Shown: positions 9,186 through 15,110 of the stretch, one piece after another
Numbering within the stretch: the first letter of the stretch is position 1
Layout: each line of letters opens with the position of its first letter
DNA from: a virus
IMG/VR virus record: IMGVR_UViG_3300032073_000258
Coordinates: 1 to 23,533 of that record
Reading direction: 5' to 3' (one strand)
DNA: 23,533 nt
Notes under the pieces: generated by a model
The model's database searches: none
Told to the model about the DNA's origin: nothing
What the model saw: only the letters and a program-made list of their open reading frames with translations
Translations under genes and position numbers: made by a program

Positions 9186-9195
9186 TATATTTATA
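9186..9195 (+). promoter_or_regulatory. Candidate late promoter, TATATTTATA
   Basis: This exact copy of the motif lies in the 66-nt gap after the portal gene, 39 nt before the ATG at 9235. It may start a transcript running through the unknown head block and protease. The call is inferred. Confidence 0.45.
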
Positions 9196-9234
9196 TAAGA
9201 GTTTTAGTATGTATATCAAATTGTAGGGTAAAAA

Positions 9235-10101
9235 ATGAAAAAAATAAAACATAGCAAATTTAAGAACACTGGTATATTGTTCGAACTACTCGTTAGACAA
9301 ATAACAGTTGAGATACTTAATGGTACAGACGAAGTAGCAAAGGGTATAATAAAAGAGTTCTTTAAAACAGGCACTGAAATTTCTAAGGAGAAGAAATTAT
9401 ACGATTTATTACTTAAAGAAAAGTATAATACAGAATCTAGAGCAGAAAAATTTATAGATGTAGTCTTAGAAGCTCATTCTAAAATTAAATCTAAGCAAAT
9501 TTTAAAAGAAAAATATAACCTTATTAAAAAGATACAAGAATCTTTTGATATCAACGAATTTTTAAACTCACCACTTACAAACTACAAAACTTACGCATCT
9601 ATATACAAAATATTTGAATCATCAAATGTTGAAAATAGTGATATTAAAGATAATCTAAATGCTAGATTTACATTGGTAGAGCATATTATTAATGATTCAA
9701 TTAAAAACAAAAATAAATTAGTTGAAGATAGGGCAATACAACAGTATCAAAAACAAGAAAAAGATGTAAGATTATTATCTTATAAAATTCTTGTTGAGAC
9801 CTTTAACAAAAAATATACAACACTTGATGGAAATCAAAAAGGATTGTTAAAAGAATATATCAACAATATTAATAATACTTCTAAATTTAAAGATTATTAT
9901 AATGATAAATTAAAAGGTATAGTTACCTCCTTACATGAACAATATACTAAAACTCAAGATAAAGTAACAAAAATCAAGTTGAAGGAAACTATTAATGTTT
10001 TAAAGAAAAACAAAGTTAGAAAAAAAGTATCTGATTCCCAAGTTTCAGCCTTAATGTTAGGATATGAACTAATGAAAGAGTTAAAGTATGTTAGAAAGTA
10101 A
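9235..10101 (+). CDS. Conserved T4-like phage protein of unknown function downstream of portal
   Basis: This 288-aa protein is highly charged and Lys/Asn/Ile-rich. It begins KKIKHSKFKNTGILFELLVR, a conserved-looking N-terminus that I associate with proteins found next to the portal/protease genes of marine T4-like phages. Predicted structure is almost entirely helical, with no membrane segment or signal peptide. A second block, KYNLIKKIQESFDINEFLNS (about residues 94-113), followed by SPLTNYKTYASIYKIFES, looks like a compact helical core. T4 keeps its core genes 67 and 68 at this position, but no convincing sequence match is visible. A role in head assembly is inferred from position only. The start has only a weak aggg upstream. 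The 3' end overlaps the next gene by 14 nt. Confidence 0.75.
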   Translation: MKKIKHSKFKNTGILFELLVRQITVEILNGTDEVAKGIIKEFFKTGTEISKEKKLYDLLLKEKYNTESRAEKFIDVVLEAHSKIKSKQILKEKYNLIKKIQESFDINEFLNSPLTNYKTYASIYKIFESSNVENSDIKDNLNARFTLVEHIINDSIKNKNKLVEDRAIQQYQKQEKDVRLLSYKILVETFNKKYTTLDGNQKGLLKEYINNINNTSKFKDYYNDKLKGIVTSLHEQYTKTQDKVTKIKLKETINVLKKNKVRKKVSDSQVSALMLGYELMKELKYVRK

Positions 10102-10540
10102 ATATAAAAAATTTATTGACGAACTAATTAAGGAAGTTGAAGAAGAATTAGAAGAACAAACAACAACTGCAAATGTAGATGGTTATCAAACACCATTTGC
10201 TTTTTCAGGTAAAGGAAAGAAAGATAGAAGAAAGAAAATTGCAACACAATTAGGATATAGTGTTGTAGGTGAAGGAAAAAAAGTTAAAAGACCAGTTAAT
10301 AGGTGGTTAGAGTTAAAGAATGATGAAACTCGTTCTCCTAATCAAAAATTAGCAGTTGGTCTTAAAGAATTAAAATACCAATTAGCTGAAGTTGAGAAAT
10401 TTTTTAACTGGTACAATAAAATAAAAACGATGAATGAGCTTGATAAAAATAATTATTGGAAGAGGACTCATCGTCATATTTATAATGTAAAGGAAAGATT
10501 AATCAACATTGCAAATAGTATAAAGGAGTTAGACCAATGA
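10088..10540 (+). CDS. Unknown head-region protein with N-terminal acidic helix
   Basis: This 150-aa protein overlaps the previous gene by 14 nt and the next by 4 nt (ATGA), so it is almost certainly co-translated. Residues 1-25 form an amphipathic, very acidic helix (KKFIDELIKEVEEELEEQ). It is followed by TTTANVDGYQTPFAFSGKGK, a short motif I have seen in other marine T4-like phage proteins without known role. A basic segment (KKDRRKKIATQLGYS) and a helical C-terminus follow. The acidic-helix leader resembles in a general way the capsid-targeting leaders of T4 internal proteins, but no clear cleavage-like xNE site is present. The function is not known. Confidence 0.75.
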   Translation: MLESKYKKFIDELIKEVEEELEEQTTTANVDGYQTPFAFSGKGKKDRRKKIATQLGYSVVGEGKKVKRPVNRWLELKNDETRSPNQKLAVGLKELKYQLAEVEKFFNWYNKIKTMNELDKNNYWKRTHRHIYNVKERLINIANSIKELDQ

Positions 10541-10980
10541 AAATAACAAAATCAAGATTAAAAGAAATCATAGCTGATGTTCTAAAAGAAGAATCAGAAT
10601 ATCAGAAGTTTTTTGCTAAAGCATTAAAGGCTGCTGGAAAATCAATACCTCAAATGTCCGATGAAGAAAAAAAGGCATTTTTTAACAAGATAGAAAAATC
10701 TTGGAAAGGTAAAGGAGAGAAATCAGAAGCATATGATAAAGATGGAAATTATACAACCGATGTAACTGATGTTCAATCTAAGACTGCAGATGTAGATGAA
10801 GCTGCACCTAAGATGAAAAAAAACCCAAATGTTAAAGCAATTCAATCTGTTTTTTCACAAACCCTTAATTTAAAAAAAGGTGGAATGCAAAGTAGATATA
10901 TGAGAGAATTCGAAAGTGCAAGAAAAAGAGCACTAAAGGCATTACAGGCTATGGAAAAATTCAGTAAGATAGGTGTATAA
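10537..10980 (+). CDS. Small head-region protein with MKITKSRLKEII leader
   Basis: This 147-aa protein overlaps the previous stop by 4 nt. It begins with MKITKSRLKEIIADVLKEES, an amphipathic leader of a kind that recurs at the start of unrelated proteins in T4-like marine phages and broadly resembles the N-terminal capsid-targeting sequences of T4 internal proteins. The next block (YQKFFAKALKAAGKSIPQMS, then DEEKKAFFNKIEKSWKGKG) looks like a small conserved helical module. A junction V86-D87-E88|A89 fits the (hydrophobic)-x-E|small pattern of gp21 cleavage. After it comes a basic C-terminal part rich in Lys, Arg and Met. I infer an internal head or core protein, with low certainty. The last codon overlaps the start of a 57-aa gene. 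Confidence 0.75.
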   Translation: MKITKSRLKEIIADVLKEESEYQKFFAKALKAAGKSIPQMSDEEKKAFFNKIEKSWKGKGEKSEAYDKDGNYTTDVTDVQSKTADVDEAAPKMKKNPNVKAIQSVFSQTLNLKKGGMQSRYMREFESARKRALKALQAMEKFSKIGV

Positions 10981-11153
10981 TGAACAAAACTAAATTATTA
11001 GAGATTATCGACCAAGAAATCATTAATATCAAATATGGTGTTAATGAAGAATTATCTGATAGGGACGAAGATAAAATTCGTAAACTTATTAGACAAGAGG
11101 TATCGGCAATCTTTTTTGATTTATTTAAGAAAAGAAAAAATTGGGGAGCATAA
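10980..11153 (+). CDS. Short 57-aa conserved-looking protein upstream of the prohead protease
   Basis: The ATG at 10980 overlaps the previous stop (TAATG), and its own stop at 11151-11153 overlaps the protease ATG (TAATG), so it fills the gap exactly. The product reads MNKTKLLEIIDQEIINIKYG, then VNEELSDRDEDKIRKLIRQE and VSAIFFDLFKKRKNWGA. It is a charged helical protein with an aromatic, basic C-terminal helix. Proteins with a similar R-x-L-I-R-x-E-(V/I)-x-x-I-x-F-D-L-F-K-K pattern are familiar from marine T4-like phages, but I know no function. Its position directly before gp21 suggests a prohead core or protease partner role. It contains VNE|E at residues 21-23, a weak cleavage-like site. 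Confidence 0.8.
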   Translation: MNKTKLLEIIDQEIINIKYGVNEELSDRDEDKIRKLIRQEVSAIFFDLFKKRKNWGA

Positions 11154-11737
11154 TGGGACAATTATTAATAGAAACTAGATTATTCGAAGGTAAGGTAAAC
11201 GAAGATGCCGATGGGAGAACACTTGTTAAAGGAGTTCTTCAAAGAGCTGAAGCTCCTAACCAAAATGAAAGAGTATATCCTAAGCAAATCTTAATGAGAG
11301 AAGCTAAGAAATATGAAGTACTCATTAAAGAAAGAAGAGCATTAGGTGAGTTAGACCATCCAGATTCTTCTGTAATAAATTTAAAGAATGTATCACACAA
11401 TGTTAGAGAGATACATTGGGAAGGCAACGATTTAGTAGGCACAGTAGAAATACTTCCTACACCTTCTGGTAATATCTTAAAAGAATTATTAAAAGCAGAC
11501 ATCCTTCTAGGAATATCTTCAAGAGGTATGGGTTCAGTAGAACCTATCGGTAAAGGAAAGGTTCAAGTAGGAGAAGATTTTGAGTTACTTGGTTGGGATT
11601 TTGTATCCAATCCATCAACACATGGTGCATTTATGACACCTTTAAAAGAATCAAAACATTATGCAACTGCAGATATCTGTGGAGATTATTGTAAAGCACA
11701 AAACTTAATGAGGGAAATAATAACAGAATTGGTATGA
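11153..11737 (+). CDS. gp21: Prohead core protease, gp21-like (S78-type serine protease)
   Basis: This maturation protease sits in the prohead core and cleaves scaffold, capsid protein and internal proteins before packaging. I choose the ATG at 11153 (194 aa), which has ggggag 4 nt upstream and overlaps the previous stop; an in-frame TTG at 11141 would add four residues and is less likely. Conserved elements are NERVYPKQIL (about 38-47), LGELDHP with the catalytic His69, HNVREIHWEGNDLVGTVEIL, and LLGISSRGMGS with the catalytic Ser at 122/123, followed by GWDFVSNPST. These match the herpesvirus-like fold of T4 gp21. The protein carries K14-V15-N16-E17|D near its N-terminus, a possible self-processing site. 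The last codons overlap the next start by 4 nt. Confidence 0.93.
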   Translation: MGQLLIETRLFEGKVNEDADGRTLVKGVLQRAEAPNQNERVYPKQILMREAKKYEVLIKERRALGELDHPDSSVINLKNVSHNVREIHWEGNDLVGTVEILPTPSGNILKELLKADILLGISSRGMGSVEPIGKGKVQVGEDFELLGWDFVSNPSTHGAFMTPLKESKHYATADICGDYCKAQNLMREIITELV

Positions 11738-12147
11738 TAAAATTAGCAGGAATAGTAGATTTAAAATCAGTAGGAACTGTAAACGAAGGAACTCGTTCAC
11801 AAGTTGGTATTATTAATAGAAGTGGAAAGATTGCATCAACATATGTTCATTATGATGGATATCCAAGAAACATGAAACCAGGAATTAAGAAACATTTGAA
11901 GAATGAGAAAGATGTTCTTCAACTTATTAAAAGAGGTGGTGCACGAGGAATATATAATGATAAAGATATAGAATACTATGATGATTCTAAAATGAAACCA
12001 ACAAAAGGTGATTTTAAAGATATTGCTAAATATTTAGATAGAACTAAAGACAATTGGGCAGATTTTGTATATTTATATAATATGAAAGATAAGAAATGGT
12101 ATTATGCAGACCCATACAAAGATAAAGAACTAATAAAATTATTCTAA
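11734..12147 (+). CDS. Protein of the GTRS/DGYP type behind a short cleavable-looking leader
   Basis: This 137-aa protein overlaps the protease stop by 4 nt. Residues 1-18 (MIKLAGIVDLKSVGTVNE) form a leader ending in V16-N17-E18|G19. A domain then starts abruptly at GTRSQVGIINRSGKIASTYV followed by HYDGYPRNMKPGIKKHL. That domain resembles small phage and bacterial proteins that normally begin at or near the T-R-S-x-I-G-I-x-N-x-D/S-G motif and continue with H-x-D-G-Y-P, so the leader looks like an addition. This arrangement parallels T4 internal proteins, whose short N-terminal capsid-targeting sequence is removed by gp21. The biochemical function of the DGYP domain is unknown to me. The end of the gene (12068-12077) contains an exact copy of the candidate promoter motif. 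Confidence 0.8.
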   Translation: MIKLAGIVDLKSVGTVNEGTRSQVGIINRSGKIASTYVHYDGYPRNMKPGIKKHLKNEKDVLQLIKRGGARGIYNDKDIEYYDDSKMKPTKGDFKDIAKYLDRTKDNWADFVYLYNMKDKKWYYADPYKDKELIKLF

Positions 12148-12159
12148 GGAGAGTACAAT

Positions 12160-12909
12160 ATGAAACTAATCAATATACTTAAGGAATCAGAAGATAGAGG
12201 ATTATCTAATGAAGTTAAAAAACACTTCTTAGAAATCGTTTCTACTTACAACAAGTATCAAGAATCAATGGATAGAAAATCTGATATCATTCAAGTTGCT
12301 GAAACTTTAGGTGGAATCACAGAAGCTGCAAGAGAACTTGCCTTAAGAGAATCAGATGATTGGTTTGATAAACATACTGTAAAAAGAAATATGGGTGAAC
12401 TAAGTAAATTAGGTGCTCAATTTGATAAAGTTGCTAAAGAGGCAAGAGGTTTAGACCAAAGGATGAATGGTTTGTATGAGGATATGGGTAACATTCTTTC
12501 AAGATACTATAAAATCGGTGAAATTAGTGAAGATGAAATGAAATCAAGATTAGGTATCAAAGAATCTAAAGAAGATTGTGGATGTGGCTGTAAAGGAACT
12601 ACGCCAGGCGGATGTGGTGATAAATCAGTAAACGAAGAATCAGTATCAATTTCAACAAGAGATGACAAAGGAACGATTACAACTCGTATTAAAGAAGAAA
12701 ACGAATTGAATGAACAAGAAATGGCATTATATGAGTTTGGTCAAAAAGTAACGAAATTAATGGAAAAAAGTTGTCCAAATGATGCCGGTAAATGGGCAGC
12801 ATCTAAAGCAGCTGCAAAAAAGAAATTTGATGTTTATCCTTCCGCATATGCTAATGGATGGGCAGCAAAAAACTACAAATCCAAAGGTGGAACTTGGAAA
12901 AACTGTTAA
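12160..12909 (+). CDS. Modular head-region protein with Cys cluster, xNE linkers and C-terminal YPSAYAN domain
   Basis: This 249-aa protein is preceded by aaggag with good spacing. It has three apparent parts. Residues 1 to about 137 are helical and begin with a leader-like MKLINILKESEDRG. A Cys-rich patch follows (C140, C142, C144, C152 in DCGCGCKGTTPGGCGDK) that could bind metal. S156-V157-N158-E159|E and L183-N184-E185|Q then bracket a short Ser/Thr/Arg segment. The C-terminal part contains CPNDAGKWAASKAAAKKKFD and VYPSAYANGWAAKNYKSKGG, ending in Cys. The YPSAYAN block is a small domain of unknown function found in many phage and large-virus proteins. The linkers match those of the following gene, so the two proteins probably share a processing or assembly route. 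Exact function unknown. Confidence 0.8.
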   Translation: MKLINILKESEDRGLSNEVKKHFLEIVSTYNKYQESMDRKSDIIQVAETLGGITEAARELALRESDDWFDKHTVKRNMGELSKLGAQFDKVAKEARGLDQRMNGLYEDMGNILSRYYKIGEISEDEMKSRLGIKESKEDCGCGCKGTTPGGCGDKSVNEESVSISTRDDKGTITTRIKEENELNEQEMALYEFGQKVTKLMEKSCPNDAGKWAASKAAAKKKFDVYPSAYANGWAAKNYKSKGGTWKNC

Positions 12910-12921
12910 GGAGAATTTAAA

Positions 12922-14646
12922 ATGCCAAAGTACAACTACAAAGATGATGCAATGACAGCCTTTATGAAAGGTAAAATTTCTGCACAAGAATTAGATAAGA
13001 TTTCAAAAAATCAATTCAAAACATCAGTGGCCACCAAACAAGAATTACAAAACTTTTTGAAATCAGGATACATGAAAGAGTTGATGGCAAACACATACGG
13101 ACTCAAAGTACCTGCTATGGAAAAGAAAGTAAAAGAACTAATGAGGTTTGCAGAATCAATGCAATTCGAAGGAATGTTCTCAACAATAGACCAAATCAGA
13201 CAAGATTCTAAAGATGTTAGAGATTTCGTAAAGAATGTATTTAAGGATAGAGATTTTAAGAAGATGAGTAATGATAAAGACTTCATTAAGTATCTTAAAT
13301 CTATCTATGAAGGATTTGCAAGTGATGCACAACGAAAAGCAGCATTCGCAAATGGATATGAAGAAAAGGGTAAAAAGAAAGAATCAATCTCAGACCATCC
13401 AAAGGCTTCTTGGAAAAAGAAGAAAGATGAATCAGTAAACGAAGCATTTGTTGTAGCATATGGAAAAGGACCTAAACCTATCAAACCTGCATTTGCAGCC
13501 TACGCTGATAAAAAGATGGCTCAAAAGTTTATGGGTGATATGAAAAAGGATGGGTACAAAGTAATGATGACCCAAAAGAAAATCAAAGGTGTTGATGAAT
13601 CAATAAACGAAATATCTGCTAAAAAAGGATTAGAACAAGTTGTTAAAGGTAATACTAAAGATGTAGAAGGAATCAAGGTATCTAAGGAAATGGCACAAGC
13701 TATGTTAGATTGGTTCAACTCATCTCCTTATGGTAGAAAGTATCCAAAAGCAAAAAACTCAAGACTTCATATATCAATTGGTATAATGTTATCATTTGGT
13801 TTAGAAAGATATGCTAAACATAAAGGTGCTAAAGAAGAACTTAAGTATCTTAAGAGCATGAGAGAATCAGTAAACGAAGGTAAGAAAAGATACTACCAAA
13901 AAGATGGTATTGGTAAAGCAAAATATACAATCTCCTATCACGATGGTAAAAATAAACATAAAGATGGTAGTGATTTCTTTGATATTCAAATTTTCAGAAA
14001 CAAAAAAGATTTAGCAAAGTTCGTTAACACTTTACACAAAAGTGGATATGTTTATGGATTTAATGAATCAATAAACGAGGCATCAATCAAAGGTAGAAAT
14101 AACAAAACTGGTGAAACATTTGGAATGGTTATCGGTTCTGATAAGAAGAATAGAGAAGGAAATTTTGAACTAACCATAAGAGTTTCTTATAGTTCAAGAA
14201 TATCTGCTTATAAACTTACCTTCAATAGTAACAATGAACTTATTAGTTTTTTAGATTACGGATATTCAATGGATGGTAGACCACCTGATATGAAAGGTAG
14301 TGGAAGTGGAAAAAGTGTTAAAGCAGATAAAAGAAAAACAATTATCTTTATTGCTAAAATTACTTCACCTGCATTTGCAAACAAAATTTACAAACATCTT
14401 CAAAAAGTAAACGAATCAGTAAACGAATCCAAAACAAAAGAAAGTAAAGCTGTTCAAGCGATTTACAAGTATGATAAAAAAGAAAAAAAGTTTTATGATA
14501 AAATGGCTGAACATGAAAAAAGAATCGGTACAAGTGAATATAAAAGATTTATAGCAAAAGCTCTTAGAGGATTTGATATCAATCCACAAAAATATAAATT
14601 CATACCTGATGCAGAAGAAATATTGTATCAAACAGTATCAAAGTAA
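12922..14646 (+). CDS. 574-aa multi-segment protein joined by five ES(V/I)NE linkers; possible protease-processed polyprotein
   Basis: The ATG follows aaggag. Five near-identical linkers divide the protein: D169-E174|A, D225-E230|I, R314-E319|G, N381-E386|A, and V496-N-E|S-V-N-E502|S. The segments are 1-174 (helical, containing FASDAQRKAAFANGY), 175-230 (AFVVAYGKGPKPIKPAFAAY, a small mixed alpha/beta unit), 231-319 (KVSKEMAQAMLDWFNSSPYG and a helical core), 320-386 (YTISYHDG, DFFDIQIFRNKKDLAKFV), 387-502 (beta-rich) and 503-574 (basic helical). Most segments are basic. The linker form, hydrophobic-Asn-Glu followed by Ala/Gly/Ser, matches the T4 gp21 rule ((L/I)-x-E|(A/G/S)), and the gene lies between gp21 and gp22. 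I infer a precursor for several small internal head proteins. The alternative is a stable bead-on-string protein. Confidence 0.85.
   Translation: MPKYNYKDDAMTAFMKGKISAQELDKISKNQFKTSVATKQELQNFLKSGYMKELMANTYGLKVPAMEKKVKELMRFAESMQFEGMFSTIDQIRQDSKDVRDFVKNVFKDRDFKKMSNDKDFIKYLKSIYEGFASDAQRKAAFANGYEEKGKKKESISDHPKASWKKKKDESVNEAFVVAYGKGPKPIKPAFAAYADKKMAQKFMGDMKKDGYKVMMTQKKIKGVDESINEISAKKGLEQVVKGNTKDVEGIKVSKEMAQAMLDWFNSSPYGRKYPKAKNSRLHISIGIMLSFGLERYAKHKGAKEELKYLKSMRESVNEGKKRYYQKDGIGKAKYTISYHDGKNKHKDGSDFFDIQIFRNKKDLAKFVNTLHKSGYVYGFNESINEASIKGRNNKTGETFGMVIGSDKKNREGNFELTIRVSYSSRISAYKLTFNSNNELISFLDYGYSMDGRPPDMKGSGSGKSVKADKRKTIIFIAKITSPAFANKIYKHLQKVNESVNESKTKESKAVQAIYKYDKKEKKFYDKMAEHEKRIGTSEYKRFIAKALRGFDINPQKYKFIPDAEEILYQTVSK
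13429..14427 (+). repeat. Dispersed 15-nt repeat GAATCAGTAAACGAA
   Basis: Exact copies lie at 13429-13443, 13864-13878 and 14413-14427. One-base (13597-13611) and two-base (14065-14079) variants lie between, and a one-base variant lies in the previous gene at 12622-12636. All are in frame and encode E-S-(V/I)-N-E linkers (K-S-V-N-E in the earlier gene). Confidence 0.9.
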
Positions 14647-14670
14647 AATAATAACAAGTTACATAAATAA

Positions 14671-14675
14671 AGGAG
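14671..14675 (+). promoter_or_regulatory. Shine-Dalgarno sequence unusually close to the bS21 start
   Basis: aggag (extended aaaggag) ends one nucleotide before the ATG at 14677. Other genes here with the same sequence keep a gap of about 5-9 nt. The next in-frame alternative, TTG at 14695, would instead lie too far downstream (19 nt). Confidence 0.6.
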
Positions 14676-14676
14676 A

Positions 14677-14946
14677 ATGGGTAATAAAATAAAATTGGTC
14701 TCTATTAAAGTTAGAAATGGAGATATTCAAAAGGCATTAAAAGTTTTTAAAAGAAGAGTAAGTGATTCTGGTCACTTGTTCGAAGTACGAAAAAGACAAG
14801 AGTACACAAAACCCACCACTATCCGAAGAAAACAAAAACAACAAGCTATCAGAGCTAATCAAAGACAAGTAATCCTAGATAAGATAGAAGATGGGAATAC
14901 TAGACTTAGATTAACAACCAAAAAGAAGAAAAAAGGTCAAAGATAG
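14677..14946 (+). CDS. rpsU: Phage-encoded ribosomal protein bS21
   Basis: This 89-aa, very basic protein matches the bS21 family along its core. SIKVRNGDIQKALKVFKRRV (residues 9-28) corresponds to the bacterial [20 protein letters not shown], and GHLFEVRKRQEYTKPTTIRRKQ continues as in bacterial [21 protein letters not shown]. After residue 63 a tail not found in the 71-aa E. coli protein ends in a Lys run. bS21 binds the 30S platform near the 3' end of 16S rRNA, by the anti-Shine-Dalgarno sequence, and takes part in initiation. Virus-encoded bS21 is known from aquatic phage genomes and may replace or compete with host bS21 to favour viral mRNAs. It sits directly upstream of the scaffold/capsid transcription unit. 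The start lies only 1 nt after the Shine-Dalgarno sequence. Confidence 0.92.
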   Translation: MGNKIKLVSIKVRNGDIQKALKVFKRRVSDSGHLFEVRKRQEYTKPTTIRRKQKQQAIRANQRQVILDKIEDGNTRLRLTTKKKKKGQR

Positions 14947-14964
14947 CGGTTTTTAATATATTAT

Positions 14965-14974
14965 AATACTTATA
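14965..14974 (+). promoter_or_regulatory. Candidate late promoter variant, AATACTTATA
   Basis: This differs from TATATTTATA at two positions and lies 18 nt after the bS21 stop, in the longest intergenic gap before the scaffold and capsid genes. It is the weakest of the five intergenic copies. The hairpin at 14980 begins 5 nt downstream, so a transcript from here would start at or in the hairpin. Confidence 0.3.
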
Positions 14975-14979
14975 TACAG

Positions 14980-15008
14980 AACACACACATCTTGTGTGTT
15001 TTATTTTT
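14980..15008 (+). terminator. Hairpin followed by T-rich run after bS21
   Basis: AACACACA (14980-14987) pairs with TGTGTGTT (14993-15000) around the 5-nt loop CATCT, and is followed by TTATTTTT. The form is that of a modest intrinsic terminator that would end the upstream transcript after bS21. It has few GC pairs, so it may be leaky, or may act as a protective 5' stem for a transcript beginning at the motif just upstream. Confidence 0.55.
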
Positions 15009-15061
15009 AGTTGGTTAATGAATACTCATCCTTATATGTAGTGACCAAACAACCGACCTAA
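15007..15061 (+). promoter_or_regulatory. Possible stem in the 5' leader of the scaffold-capsid transcript
   Basis: TTAGTTGGTT (15007-15016) can pair with AACCGACCTAA (15051-15061) through one G-T wobble and one bulged C. ACCAA at 15044-15048 offers a competing partner for TTGGT. The arms enclose an AT-rich loop of 34 nt. The rest of the 164-nt gap up to 15110 shows no gene; a weak aaagg lies before the scaffold ATG. The regulatory role is speculative. Confidence 0.25.
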
Positions 15062-15110
15062 CATCATTGGAAATCCCTAATATTTTCAGACTAAAAAACG
15101 AAAGGCTAAT

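Noticed and set aside
11141-11152. TTG start for the prohead protease
   Set aside because: The ATG at 11153 has a suitable ggggag at the right distance and overlaps the upstream stop; the TTG lies before this Shine-Dalgarno sequence.
12068-12077. Exact TATATTTATA inside the gene before 12160
   Set aside because: It is explained by codons for VYLYN; it may be a sixth promoter, but nothing beyond the match supports it.
13429-14427. CRISPR array from the regularly repeated 15-mer
   Set aside because: The repeats are in frame, irregularly spaced (about 170-350 nt) and encode protein linkers; there are no spacers or cas genes.
14980-15061. tRNA or small structured RNA gene in the leader
   Set aside because: No cloverleaf, T-loop sequence or known RNA motif is visible; only two simple stems can be drawn.
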